Positions 1-6,836 are shown, numbered from the stretch's first letter. The stretch is 10,400 nt of DNA from an uncultured Oscillospiraceae bacterium (GCA_934597345.1 CAKTRJ010000052.1:1-10400), one strand, 5' to 3'. A program made the numbers and translations. Notes: a model not told the origin generated them from the letters alone.

Positions 1-82
1 TTATACCCTCTTTCAGTCTCGCAAATTTTACGGGACTTTTCTCATTTCAGCTATTGACTTTTGTTTGCAGGACTCCTATCTC
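1..82. other. Short non-coding stretch downstream of the SpoIIM-like gene
   Basis: This stretch follows the stop codon of the minus-strand SpoIIM-like gene. I see no hairpin with a T-run that would serve as a terminator, and no credible gene start. On the minus strand there is an ATG near 47, but it meets a stop after five codons. A further gene of the same operon may begin to the left of the window. Confidence 0.4.
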
Positions 83-688
83 TCAAGATCCGCTGCCCAG
101 CGCCAGGGCGATCAGCCTCGGCACGACGGCCAGCTCCAGCACTGTGCCAGCCAGCAGCAATACAAAACACACAAAAAGACGTCTTCGCCCTCCGCCCGGC
201 GCCGCCTTCTCTCCTTGCAGGCGGCAAACCGTCCGGTCAAAAGCCCACTGGGCGATCAGCAGGACGCAGGGCAGCAGTATGGCAGCACGCACACCGAAGG
301 CCGCCAGCGTCAGCATAAGGCCGCTGCTGCCGAACGCCGCCGCAAAGCAGCTGACGGCAAAGGACAGCAAAAAGCCCTGTACCGCGCATACCACGGGGAT
401 CATGACCGCACCAAAGGTGCAGAAGCCCAGCAGCAGCAATAAAAGCGGCACCCGGAAATACGCGGCAAGCACTCGCAGCAAGGACAGCGGTTCGGCAGTA
501 AGCTCAGACGCGACCCCGGCATAGCTCTGCAAGTATTCCGTCAACTCACTGCCGCCATCCTTGAGAAGGGGCGGGCCTATGAGCTGCCCGGCAATGATCC
601 CGGCCGCAAAAAAGGCACACAGCGTCAGCAAACGCAGGAAATGCGGTCGAGACGCCTGTGCTCCATGTAAGACCTTTCGCATTTTCAT
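83..688 (-). CDS. SpoIIM-like integral membrane protein (probable stage II sporulation protein M family)
   Basis: This is a 201-residue, very hydrophobic protein. Apparent membrane segments lie near residues 17-38, 80-99, 100-120, 124-147 and 170-195, with a basic loop at 155-170. Length, number of helices and the N-terminal pattern (a basic stretch, then a Gly-rich first helix with AAGIIAGQLIG) resemble SpoIIM. SpoIIM is the membrane subunit that works with SpoIID and SpoIIP in peptidoglycan remodelling during engulfment of the forespore. I chose the ATG at 688 because GAGGTGAG lies about 9 bases upstream and a consensus promoter sits 70-100 bases upstream. A longer frame from 787 would begin inside that promoter. 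The family call rests on overall look, not on a diagnostic residue. A generic DUF95-type membrane protein is the main alternative. If it is SpoIIM, the host is a spore former or descends from one. Confidence 0.55.
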   Translation of the reverse strand: MKMRKVLHGAQASRPHFLRLLTLCAFFAAGIIAGQLIGPPLLKDGGSELTEYLQSYAGVASELTAEPLSLLRVLAAYFRVPLLLLLLGFCTFGAVMIPVVCAVQGFLLSFAVSCFAAAFGSSGLMLTLAAFGVRAAILLPCVLLIAQWAFDRTVCRLQGEKAAPGGGRRRLFVCFVLLLAGTVLELAVVPRLIALALGSGS

Positions 689-758
689 GGCTGTCCACTC
701 ACCTCGCTCCAGTCTATGAGACAAGCAGGGCAAATAGAAGCCTTTGGTTACCATAAAT

Positions 759-787
759 ACTATAGGGCAAATCCCTGCGATTCGCAA
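759..787 (-). promoter_or_regulatory. Sigma-A type promoter for the SpoIIM-like gene
   Basis: On the minus strand, TTGCGA (787-782) is followed after exactly 17 bases by TATAGT (764-759). Transcription would start near 752, leaving a leader of about 65 bases before the ATG at 688. An 11-base palindrome, TGCGATTCGCA (776-786), overlaps the -35 box and could be an operator. A vegetative-type promoter is unexpected for a purely sporulation-specific gene, which slightly weakens the SpoIIM reading. Confidence 0.55.
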
Positions 788-819
788 GAACTTTCCGTGA
801 TTTCTTTCATTTTTGTCAC

Positions 820-865
820 TTATGTTAAAACGTTATGTAAACAACATTATGTAAACTATGTATAC
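820..865. repeat. Cluster of TTATGTAAAC-type direct repeats
   Basis: Two exact copies of TTATGTAAAC lie at 833-842 and 847-856. They are flanked by degenerate copies TTATGTTAAA at 820-829 and CTATGTATAC at 856-865. Spacings are 13, 14 and 9 bases. Such a cluster just upstream of, and overlapping, a possible -35/-10 pair resembles a binding array for a repressor or activator. The regulator is unknown. Confidence 0.5.
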
Positions 866-866
866 T
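838..866 (+). promoter_or_regulatory. Possible plus-strand promoter
   Basis: TAAACA (838-843) and TATACT (861-866) are 17 bases apart. They match the sigma-A consensus at 4 of 6 and 5 of 6 positions. No gene follows on the plus strand, so a transcript would be a small RNA or an antisense RNA to the TIGR04086-type gene. AT-rich DNA yields such matches by chance, so confidence is low. Confidence 0.3.
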
Positions 867-893
867 GTGGTACAAAACAGGCTCATCGCGGCC

Positions 894-930
894 ATATGTG
901 GTGCGACATTGCAAATCCAGCACCATATAT
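894..930 (+). repeat. Imperfect inverted repeat, 11-bp stem
   Basis: Arms 894-904 and 920-930 pair over 11 bases with a 15-base loop. The one imperfect pair (898/926) is G with T, which would still pair as G-U in a plus-strand RNA but would be a C-A mismatch in a minus-strand RNA. This favours, weakly, a structured plus-strand transcript. No T-run follows. Confidence 0.35.
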
Positions 931-1031
931 TGAAAATCAAGCTTATTTACCTGTATCAAGTACATTTCTTGTTGTTTTTCGCAAAAATATCTGCGAAGAG
1001 AAGAATTTCGTGATTTTTACCATTGACCACA

Positions 1032-1463
1032 TTATGTCACCGCGTGCTTCCGCCGCTTCACTGTCGTCTTGGCCGGATACTTTGCCCGTTTCTTCCGCTT
1101 CTTCCCCCTGCACAGCACGCAAGCCAGCACTCCGCCGCCCCATACGCAGCCGGTGATCCATAGGCCATTCTCAGCAAAGTCGATTGGCTCCGATGTGGCC
1201 AGCGCCGCACCCCACAGCAGCCCGTACAGCAGCAGCGCCACCATCAGTGGCAGCAGCGGTTCACCGCTCCCCTTCCCTGCCACGCACCCGCCCAGCAGCA
1301 CCGCCAGCCCACAGCAGCCGCATACCCATGCCGTCATCATGTCCGGCGGCAGCGTTCCCTTTACGATCAGCAGTGCCCCCAGCATGATGCCCAGCAGCAG
1401 CAATGCCAGAGCCGTTCCCAAACCGATCCAGGTACGTTTTCCCAACAGCTTTCCCAATGTCAT
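1032..1463 (-). CDS. TIGR04086-type small membrane protein
   Basis: This 143-residue protein has four hydrophobic segments, at about residues 12-34, 42-61, 68-88 and 96-116. A strongly basic tail with many Lys and Arg follows from residue 119 to the end. Clostridia often carry a four-helix protein of this size (TIGR04086 family, function unknown) beside yajC, tgt and queA, and the neighbourhood here fits. Gly residues are frequent in the helices, and Cys residues cluster at 48-51, 60, 106, 115 and 118. The ATG at 1463 is preceded by GGGAGGGGAG, a strong ribosome binding site. The yajC terminator lies just upstream, so the gene depends on read-through or on a weak promoter that I could not define. 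The family name is inferred from architecture and context. Confidence 0.65.
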   Translation of the reverse strand: MTLGKLLGKRTWIGLGTALALLLLGIMLGALLIVKGTLPPDMMTAWVCGCCGLAVLLGGCVAGKGSGEPLLPLMVALLLYGLLWGAALATSEPIDFAENGLWITGCVWGGGVLACVLCRGKKRKKRAKYPAKTTVKRRKHAVT

Positions 1464-1507
1464 ACGCTCCCCTCCCGTTCTGTTGACACTGTATGCAGGA
1501 AGATGGC

Positions 1508-1543
1508 AAAAAAATGCAGCCCTCTGATGAGAGCTGCATTTTT
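1508..1543 (-). terminator. Rho-independent terminator of yajC
   Basis: Arms 1529-1543 and 1510-1524 form a 15-bp stem with a 4-base loop, followed on the minus strand by a T-run at 1514-1508. The single non-Watson-Crick pair (1521/1532) is G-U in the minus-strand RNA but C-A in the plus-strand RNA, so the hairpin is built for minus-strand transcription. It sits 16 bases after the yajC stop codon. Confidence 0.85.
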
Positions 1544-1558
1544 ACGGTTGGGGATAAC

Positions 1559-2005
1559 TTACTCCTCGGTCTTTTCCTCGGCGGCAGGCGCTTCGGCAGG
1601 AGCCTCGTCCTTGGGCGCTTCCACCTCGGCGGGAGCTTCTTCCTTCTTAGCCTTCTTGCCGCCGCGCTGCATAGCAGCTGCCTGCTCATCCAGCGTGCCC
1701 ACCTGGCCGATTGCGGACTTCAGGAACTCGATGCGGACGCGATCCTCGCTGGTCTCGATGACCACGGTACGGTCGGTGATGGAAACAACACGGCCATATA
1801 CGCCGCCGATGGTGGTCAGCCAATCACCCTTCTTCAGGGAGCTGCGCATCTCCTCAGCCTGCTTTTTCCGCTTGTTCTCAGGACGGATCAGCAGGAAGTA
1901 GAAGATCGCCAGCATAACGACGATCATCAGGATGGAGGACATACCGCCGCCAGCCGTGGTGGAGGTGCCGGATTCGGCATAGGCCGTTGTAATCAGATCA
2001 AACAT
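1559..2005 (-). CDS. yajC: Preprotein translocase subunit YajC
   Basis: YajC is a small inner-membrane protein that joins SecDF and YidC in the Sec holotranslocon and assists protein export. This copy has 148 residues. A short N-terminal segment is followed by a single membrane helix at about 23-40. It ends in the family hallmark FYFLLIRPENKRKK, then the conserved cytoplasmic domain (LKKGDWLTTIGGVYGRV at 57-73). The C-terminal 30 residues are a low-complexity Glu/Ala/Pro tail after a basic patch at 114-121, which makes it longer than the usual roughly 90-110 residues. The ATG at 2005 follows AAGGAG, and the gene has its own promoter and terminator. It also lies directly downstream of tgt with no visible terminator between them, so some read-through from queA-tgt is likely. 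Confidence 0.95.
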   Translation of the reverse strand: MFDLITTAYAESGTSTTAGGGMSSILMIVVMLAIFYFLLIRPENKRKKQAEEMRSSLKKGDWLTTIGGVYGRVVSITDRTVVIETSEDRVRIEFLKSAIGQVGTLDEQAAAMQRGGKKAKKEEAPAEVEAPKDEAPAEAPAAEEKTEE

Positions 2006-2037
2006 AGGGGATACTCCTTTTCAAAAATATCTTATTT

Positions 2038-2066
2038 ATTATACAAAAGACTTGTCCGTTTGGCAA
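2038..2066 (-). promoter_or_regulatory. Sigma-A promoter of yajC
   Basis: On the minus strand, TTGCCA (2066-2061) and a perfect TATAAT (2043-2038) are separated by 17 bases. The start would be near 2031, about 25 bases upstream of the yajC ATG. It lies in the 89-base gap after tgt. Confidence 0.8.
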
Positions 2067-2094
2067 GGGTTTTGGCAACACTTCCCAAGATTTT

Positions 2095-3231
2095 TTACAC
2101 TTTTTCCGCCAGCTTGCGGCTGTACTCAGCCCGGAAGGCATCAAATTCATCTGCATCTAAAGCCGTGCGGATACGCTCGGTCAGCTTATTATAGAAGTAC
2201 AGGTTGTGCATCACCGCCAGGCGCATGCCCAGCATCTCCTGGGCCGTGAACAGATGGCGGAGATAGGCGCGGCTGAACTTGCGGCACACCGGACAGTCAC
2301 ACCGGGAATCGATAGGCCCGTCATCCAACTTATACTTGGCGTTTTTGATATTCATGGCGCCCTGCCAGGTGAAGAGCTTACCGTGACGGGCGTTGCGGGC
2401 GGGCATGACGCAGTCGAAGAAGTCCACGCCCCGGGCCACGCCCTCGATGATATTGCTGGGGGTGCCCACGCCCATCAGATACCGGGGCTTGTCCGCTGGC
2501 ATATAGGGCTCCACCGCGTCAATGATCTCATACATCACCTCGGTAGGCTCACCCACCGCCAATCCGCCGATGGCAAAGCCGTCGCAGTCGATCCTGGCGA
2601 TCTGCTGCATGTGCCAGATGCGCAGGTCGGCATAGGTAGCGCCCTGGTTGATGCCGAACAACATCTGTTTCGGGTTCACCGTGTCCGGTAGGCCGTTGAG
2701 GCGGTCATGCTCCGCCTTGCACCGCTCCAGCCACCGCAGCGTCCGCTCACAGGAGGCTTTCGCGTAGTCGTAGGGGGCGGGATTCTCCACACACTCGTCA
2801 AAGGCCATGGCGATATCGCTGCCCAGATTGGACTGGATGCGCATGCTTTCCTCCGGCCCCATGAAGATGCGGTGGCCGTCCAGGTGGGAGGCGAAGGTCA
2901 CACCCTCCTCCTTGATCTTCCGCAGGCTGGCAAGGGAAAACACTTGAAAGCCGCCGCTGTCCGTCAGGATGGGGCCATCCCAACCCATAAACTTGTGGAG
3001 GCCGCCCAGCGCCTTCACCGTCTCGTCGCCGGGGCGGAGGTGCAGGTGGTAGGTGTTGCTCAGCTCGATCTGGCAGCCCAGCTGATCCCGCAGGTCGAAA
3101 GCGTCGATGCCGCCCTTGATGGCGGCCTGGGTGCCCACGTTCATGAACACCGGCGTCTGTACCACGCCGCCGTGGGCACACTGGAACTGTCCCCGCCGGG
3201 CGCGGCCCTGTTTTTTAATGACTTTGAACAT
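2095..3231 (-). CDS. tgt: tRNA-guanine transglycosylase
   Basis: Tgt exchanges guanine-34 of tRNAs with GUN anticodons (Asp, Asn, His, Tyr) for preQ1 on the way to queuosine. The 378-residue length is typical of the bacterial enzyme. The general-base Asp is at 91 in ILTDSGGFQVFSL, and the nucleophile Asp at 273 in FFDCVMPARNARHG. The zinc ligands are Cys311, Cys313, Cys316 and His342 (C-x-C-x2-C-x25-H). The GGLAVGE motif is at 222-228. The ATG at 3231 is preceded by TAGGAGA. It lies 16 bp after queA, so the two are co-transcribed and supply consecutive steps: Tgt inserts preQ1 and QueA adds the cyclopentenediol precursor. No preQ1 synthesis gene is in the window. Confidence 0.97.
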   Translation of the reverse strand: MFKVIKKQGRARRGQFQCAHGGVVQTPVFMNVGTQAAIKGGIDAFDLRDQLGCQIELSNTYHLHLRPGDETVKALGGLHKFMGWDGPILTDSGGFQVFSLASLRKIKEEGVTFASHLDGHRIFMGPEESMRIQSNLGSDIAMAFDECVENPAPYDYAKASCERTLRWLERCKAEHDRLNGLPDTVNPKQMLFGINQGATYADLRIWHMQQIARIDCDGFAIGGLAVGEPTEVMYEIIDAVEPYMPADKPRYLMGVGTPSNIIEGVARGVDFFDCVMPARNARHGKLFTWQGAMNIKNAKYKLDDGPIDSRCDCPVCRKFSRAYLRHLFTAQEMLGMRLAVMHNLYFYNKLTERIRTALDADEFDAFRAEYSRKLAEKV

Positions 3232-3247
3232 ACATCGCTCTCCTAAA

Positions 3248-4285
3248 TCAGTGAATGAACATGGCGTCGCCGAAGGAGAAGAAACGGTACTTCTCCTTTA
3301 CCGCCTCCTGATACGCCGCCAGGATATGCTCGCGGCCCGCCAGCGCTGAAACCAGCATGATCAGGGTGGATTCCGGCAGGTGGAAGTTGGTGATCAAGGC
3401 ATCCGTGGCCTTGAAGCGGTAGCCGGGATAGATGAAGATATTCGTCCATCCGGCGCTGGCCTTCATGGTGCCGTCCTCCCTCGCCCATGATTCCACCGTG
3501 CGGCAGGAGGTGGTGCCCACGCAGATGACGCGGCCGCCGTTGGCACGGGTGCGGTTGATGAGGTCAGCCGTCTCCTGGGGGATGATACAGTACTCGCTGT
3601 GCATCTCATGTTCGGTGATCTCATCCTCCTTCACCGGGCGGAAGGTACCAAGGCCCACATGCAGCGTCACATAGCCGATGCCCACGCCCATGGCCTGTAC
3701 CTTTTCCAGCAGCTCCTTAGTGAAATGCAGGCCCGCCGTAGGCGCGGCGGCGCTGCCCACCACCTTGGAGTACACGGTCTGATAGCGCTCACGATCCTGC
3801 AGTTCCTCTTTGATATAAGGCGGCAGGGGCATTTTTCCCAGGCGATCCAGCACCTCCAGAAAGATGCCCTCGTAATCGAAGTGCACCAGGCGGTTGCCGC
3901 CGGGCAGCTCCTCTGCGACCTCGGCGGTCAGCTGACCGTCACCGAAGGAGAGCTTTGCGCCCTTGCGCATCTTCTTGCCGGGCCGCACCAGACATTCCCA
4001 CGTCTTGTCGCCCCGGTCGATCAGCAGCAGCACCTCGCACGCGCCGCCGCCCGGCATACGCTGGCCTAGCAGACGGGCCGGCAGCACACGGGAATCGTTG
4101 AGGATCAGACAGTCGCCAGGGTGAAGATACTCCGGCAGATCGAAAAAGTGCCGGTGCTCCCACGCGCCGGTTGTCTTATCCAGCACCAGCAGGCGGGAAG
4201 CGTCCCGCCGCTCGATAGGCGTCTGGGCGATCAGCTCCTGGGGCAGGTCGAAATAAAAGTCATGTGTTTTCATATGGTTACTCAT
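3248..4285 (-). CDS. queA: S-adenosylmethionine:tRNA ribosyltransferase-isomerase
   Basis: QueA moves the ribosyl part of S-adenosylmethionine onto preQ1 in tRNA, giving epoxyqueuosine. The frame has 345 residues. The family pattern is clear: [21 protein letters not shown] near the start, [13 protein letters not shown] at 62-74, [13 protein letters not shown] at 177-189, [10 protein letters not shown] at 209-218, HSEYC at 229-233 and [11 protein letters not shown] at 257-267. Family members usually begin close to the MKTHDFYF segment, so the ATG at 4273 (341 residues) is a good alternative to the ATG at 4285. Neither has a strong ribosome binding site, which is unlike the other genes here. 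It is the first gene of the queA-tgt unit. Confidence 0.95.
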   Translation of the reverse strand: MSNHMKTHDFYFDLPQELIAQTPIERRDASRLLVLDKTTGAWEHRHFFDLPEYLHPGDCLILNDSRVLPARLLGQRMPGGGACEVLLLIDRGDKTWECLVRPGKKMRKGAKLSFGDGQLTAEVAEELPGGNRLVHFDYEGIFLEVLDRLGKMPLPPYIKEELQDRERYQTVYSKVVGSAAAPTAGLHFTKELLEKVQAMGVGIGYVTLHVGLGTFRPVKEDEITEHEMHSEYCIIPQETADLINRTRANGGRVICVGTTSCRTVESWAREDGTMKASAGWTNIFIYPGYRFKATDALITNFHLPESTLIMLVSALAGREHILAAYQEAVKEKYRFFSFGDAMFIH

Positions 4286-4309
4286 TTCTATAAGGTATTC
4301 CGTAATTTA

Positions 4310-4340
4310 TTATCATAGCATACTCTCCCCTTTTCTTCAA
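4310..4340 (-). promoter_or_regulatory. Likely promoter of the queA-tgt unit
   Basis: On the minus strand, TATGAT (4315-4310) is preceded by TGC, making an extended -10 element. A poorer -35 candidate, TTGAAG (4340-4335), lies 19 bases upstream. The extended -10 could compensate for the long spacer. The leader before queA is about 20-30 bases, too short for a preQ1 riboswitch. Confidence 0.45.
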
Positions 4341-4351
4341 CTATTTTCTTC

Positions 4352-4398
4352 TTGCAACGGCGTTGACGGCGTTGCAACGGCAATTGCAACGCCGTTTT
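4352..4398. repeat. TTGCAACGSC repeats forming an inverted repeat between divergent promoters
   Basis: TTGCAACGGC occurs at 4352-4361 and 4372-4381, and TTGCAACGCC at 4384-4393. Within this block, arms 4366-4377 and 4384-4395 form a perfect 12-bp stem with a 6-base loop, followed by TTTT on the plus strand. It lies upstream of both the queA promoter and the promoter of the 4517 gene. It could be a shared operator, or a remnant terminator, since the plus-strand side has a short T-run. No gene on the plus strand ends here. Confidence 0.6.
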
Positions 4399-4431
4399 AC
4401 ATAATATTTCATTGAATCCTTCGGTTTATCG

Positions 4432-4460
4432 TTGACGCTGGTGGAATGAGGATGTATAAT
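4432..4460 (+). promoter_or_regulatory. Sigma-A promoter of the phosphotransacylase gene
   Basis: TTGACG (4432-4437) and a perfect TATAAT (4455-4460) are exactly 17 bases apart. The start would be near 4467, giving a leader of about 50 bases before the ATG at 4517. Confidence 0.85.
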
Positions 4461-4516
4461 GTGAAATGTAGCCATAATTTTCTGATCACATCACAGAAAT
4501 TCAGGAGGAAACGTAC

Positions 4517-5431
4517 ATGATCAATACGATCAATGGCATCTTGGAAGCCGCCAAGGGCGGTAAGACCGGTGTTATCGCCGTGGCCGCCGCTCACGACCAG
4601 CCCGTCATCGAGGCCGTGGTAGAGGCCCGCAAGGAGGGCATCGCCACTCCCATTCTGGTGGGCCATGTGGACGAGATCAAGGACATGCTGTCCGGTCTGG
4701 GTGAGAACCCCGCCGATTATGAGATCGTCACCGGTGACAGCGACACCGACTGCGCCGCCAAGGCCGTGGCCCTGTGCGCCGAGGGCAAGGCCAATTTCCT
4801 GATGAAGGGCATCCTGGGCACTGCCGATCTGATGCGCGCCGTGTTCAACAAGGAGTGCGGCCTGCGTACCAGCCATCTCACCACCCACTGCATGCTCTAT
4901 GAGATCCCCGCCTACGGCAAGATGGTGATCCTCACCGACGGCGGCGTCAACACCTTCCCCGATCTGGACAAGAAGGCCGAGATCCTGGAGAATGCCGCCA
5001 TGGTGCTGCACGCCCTGGGCTATGAGAGCATCAACGCCGCCTGCATTTGCGGTGCGGAAGTCGTCAATCCCAAGATCCAGTCCACCGTGGACGCCGACGC
5101 CCTGGCCCACATGACCGAGCGCTGGAGCAAGTACAACATGAACGTGTGCGGCCCCGTGGCTCTGGACCTGGCCGTCAGCAAGGAGGCCTGCCACCACAAG
5201 CACTACACCGCGCCCGGCGCAGGCGACGCCGACATTCTGCTGGTGCCCAACTATGAGGTGGGCAACGGCATCGGCAAGGCCGCTTCCCTGTTCGGCAACG
5301 CCAAGAACGCCGGTATCATCTTGGGCGCCAAGGTGCCTATCGTGCTGGTGTCCCGTGCCGACAGTGCCGAGTCCAAGCTGGCTTCCATCGCCGCCGGCAG
5401 CGTGCTGGCTCAGCGGATGGAGCTGAACTGA
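4517..5431 (+). CDS. Phosphate acetyl/butyryltransferase family protein
   Basis: This enzyme class transfers an acyl group between CoA and phosphate in the cytoplasm (acyl-CoA + Pi = acyl phosphate + CoA). The 304-residue length equals that of single-domain phosphate butyryltransferases. Recognisable blocks are FLMKGILGTADLMRAV at 94-109, the HLTTHCMLYEIP region at 120-131, ILTDGGVNTFPDL at 138-150, CGPVALDLAVS at 211-221, and the C-terminal SRADSAESKLASIAAG at 279-294. The ATG follows AGGAGG at an ideal distance. Codons are strongly biased to GCC, GGC, AAG, CTG and ATC, which suggests high expression. No butyrate or acetate kinase is adjacent, and the next gene has its own promoter, so the true acyl substrate (acetyl, propionyl, butyryl or other) cannot be read from context. 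No convincing terminator follows. Confidence 0.88.
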   Translation: MINTINGILEAAKGGKTGVIAVAAAHDQPVIEAVVEARKEGIATPILVGHVDEIKDMLSGLGENPADYEIVTGDSDTDCAAKAVALCAEGKANFLMKGILGTADLMRAVFNKECGLRTSHLTTHCMLYEIPAYGKMVILTDGGVNTFPDLDKKAEILENAAMVLHALGYESINAACICGAEVVNPKIQSTVDADALAHMTERWSKYNMNVCGPVALDLAVSKEACHHKHYTAPGAGDADILLVPNYEVGNGIGKAASLFGNAKNAGIILGAKVPIVLVSRADSAESKLASIAAGSVLAQRMELN

Positions 5432-5492
5432 GGTCACGGTTGTTTCGTTTGCATAAATTTTTCTCTAAAAATCCGTTTTCTTTGATAAATGC

Positions 5493-5521
5493 TTGACAAT
5501 CAGTGAAAACACTCGTATAGT
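5493..5521 (+). promoter_or_regulatory. Sigma-A promoter of the aminotransferase gene
   Basis: A perfect TTGACA (5493-5498) and TATAGT (5516-5521) are separated by 17 bases. The leader from about 5528 to 5594 carries a short inverted repeat. Confidence 0.85.
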
Positions 5522-5534
5522 AATAGTTGGTCAT

Positions 5535-5555
5535 GCATGCGTTTGAGCCGCATGC
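5535..5555 (+). repeat. Inverted repeat in the aminotransferase leader
   Basis: GCATGCG (5535-5541) and CGCATGC (5549-5555) are perfect inverted arms with a 7-base loop. They begin just after the expected transcription start. This may be a 5' stabilising hairpin or an operator. The arm GCATGC is itself palindromic. Confidence 0.5.
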
Positions 5556-5594
5556 GCAATATAAATAAGGAAAAGAAGAATAGGAGCTGTTATC

Positions 5595-6785
5595 ATGGTC
5601 AATCAGGAATACTACACTCTGGGTACCGCCCCCTCTGTTATTCGTCAGCTGTTCGCCTATGGTCTGGAGCAGGCCAAGGTCGTCGGCCCCGAGAATGTGT
5701 ACGACTATTCTCTGGGCAATCCCAGCATCCCCGCCCCCAAGAAGGTCAATGAGTCCATCAAGAAGATCGTGGACGAAACCGATTCCATCAAGCTGCACGG
5801 CTACTCCATGGCTCCCGGCTTTGAAGAGGCCCGCGCCGCTGTCGCCAAGGATCTGGCTGCCCGTTTCGGTCTGGATGTAAAGGCCAGCGAGCTGTTCTTC
5901 ACCTGCGGCGCCGCTCCCGCCCTGATCTCCATCATCAAGGCGCTGATCGTGGACGCTGACACCGAGATCATGGCCATCGCCCCCTTCTTCCCTGAGTATC
6001 GTCCCTTCGTCAACGCCAACGGCGGCAAGCTGGTGGTCGTTCCCGCCGACACCAAAGCCTTCCAGATCCATCTGGACGAGGTGGAAAAGCGCATCACCAA
6101 GCACACCCAGGCCATCATCGTCAACTCCCCCAACAACCCCTCCGGCGTCGTGTACACCGAGGAGACCCTGAAGGGCCTGGCCGCCCTGCTGGAGTGCAAA
6201 AGCGCTGAGTATGGCCATCCCATCTACATCATCGCTGATGAGCCTTACCGTGAGCTGGTGTACGGCGGCGTGAAGGTCCCCTTTATCCCCTGCCTGTACA
6301 AGAACACCATCGTGTGCTATTCCTACTCCAAGTCCCTGTCCCTGCCCGGCGAGCGTATCGGTTACGTCTACGTCCCCGGCTTCGCTGACGACAGCCATGA
6401 CGTGTACGCCGCCATCTCCGGCGCTGCCCGCATCATGGGCCATGTCTGCCCCCCCACGCTGATGCAGAAGGTCATCGAGTACTGCGCCGAGGAGCGCCCT
6501 GACCTGGTGGCTTATGATGAGAACCGCAACCTGCTGTACAACAGCCTGACCGAGATGGGCTATGAGTGCGCCAAGCCCGACGGCGCCTTCTATCTGTTCG
6601 TCAAGGCTCCCAACGGCGACGCCAACGCCTTCTCCGAGAAGGCCAAGCTGGGCCACAACCTGCTGGTGGTCCCCGCTGACGGCTTCGGCTGCCCCGGCTT
6701 CTTCCGCCTGAGCTACTGCGTGTCCAACGACATGATCCGCCGCAGCCTGCCCGCTTTTAAGGCCATGATTGAGTCCTATAAGTAA
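5595..6785 (+). CDS. Pyridoxal-phosphate-dependent class I aminotransferase (aspartate aminotransferase-like)
   Basis: This 396-residue fold-type I enzyme moves amino groups between amino acids and 2-oxo acids in the cytoplasm. The PLP Schiff-base lysine is Lys246 in SYSKSLSLPGERIGY. The cofactor-binding Asn and Asp lie in NSPNNPSG (177-184) and IIADEPYRE (212-220). Arg371 in FFRLSYC should bind the substrate carboxylate. An ADTEIMAIAPFFPEY segment (121-135) matches the usual cofactor-contacting region. The ATG is preceded by AGGAG. The gene has its own promoter and terminator, and strongly biased codons like the upstream gene. Substrate is not certain: aspartate is suggested by asnA just downstream, but alanine or aromatic aminotransferases share these motifs. 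Confidence 0.9.
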   Translation: MVNQEYYTLGTAPSVIRQLFAYGLEQAKVVGPENVYDYSLGNPSIPAPKKVNESIKKIVDETDSIKLHGYSMAPGFEEARAAVAKDLAARFGLDVKASELFFTCGAAPALISIIKALIVDADTEIMAIAPFFPEYRPFVNANGGKLVVVPADTKAFQIHLDEVEKRITKHTQAIIVNSPNNPSGVVYTEETLKGLAALLECKSAEYGHPIYIIADEPYRELVYGGVKVPFIPCLYKNTIVCYSYSKSLSLPGERIGYVYVPGFADDSHDVYAAISGAARIMGHVCPPTLMQKVIEYCAEERPDLVAYDENRNLLYNSLTEMGYECAKPDGAFYLFVKAPNGDANAFSEKAKLGHNLLVVPADGFGCPGFFRLSYCVSNDMIRRSLPAFKAMIESYK

Positions 6786-6796
6786 GATTTCTTCCC

Positions 6797-6836
6797 AAAA
6801 TCGCCGCATCCACAAGGATGCGGCGATTTTTTATGC
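6797..6836 (+). terminator. Rho-independent terminator of the aminotransferase gene
   Basis: Arms 6797-6811 and 6816-6830 form a perfect 15-bp stem with an ACAA loop. The T-run at the end of the second arm continues to 6832. It begins 11 bases after the stop codon. The A-run on the other side means it could also stop minus-strand transcription. Confidence 0.92.

Larger units (their letters stand above)
789..1031. other. AT-rich intergenic region with repeats, possible plus-strand promoter and hairpin
   Basis: This block separates the TIGR04086-type gene from the promoter of the SpoIIM-like gene. It is clearly richer in A+T than its surroundings. It holds direct repeats at 820-865, a plus-strand promoter-like pair (TAAACA at 838-843, 17 bases, TATACT at 861-866), an 11-bp inverted repeat at 894-904/920-930, and a 6-bp inverted repeat TTCGCA/TGCGAA at 978-983/992-997. 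No reading frame here has a ribosome binding site. No T-run terminator for the upstream minus-strand gene is visible. Confidence 0.5.

Noticed and set aside
716..1156. Plus-strand open frame of 146 codons (also shorter from 896)
   Set aside because: It has no ribosome binding site at either start, runs across the promoter of the SpoIIM-like gene, and ends as antisense to a well-supported membrane protein gene. Composition changes abruptly along it.
4286..4309. preQ1 riboswitch before queA
   Set aside because: The leader between the likely promoter and the start codon is too short for a preQ1 aptamer, and no pseudoknot pattern is visible.
4409..5437. Long minus-strand frame opposite the phosphotransacylase, and a similar one at 6915-7853 opposite asnA
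   Set aside because: Both are antisense shadows of strongly codon-biased genes, with no family motif and no ribosome binding site.
5453..5475. Possible terminator after the phosphotransacylase gene
   Set aside because: The only hairpin is a weak six-pair A/T stem without a G-C core, too weak to call.
5337..6815. Very long minus-strand open frame of 492 codons opposite the aminotransferase
   Set aside because: It mirrors the biased codons of the real gene and has a Gly/Asp/Val/His-rich nonsense composition. It also covers the well-defined promoter and terminator of the plus-strand gene.
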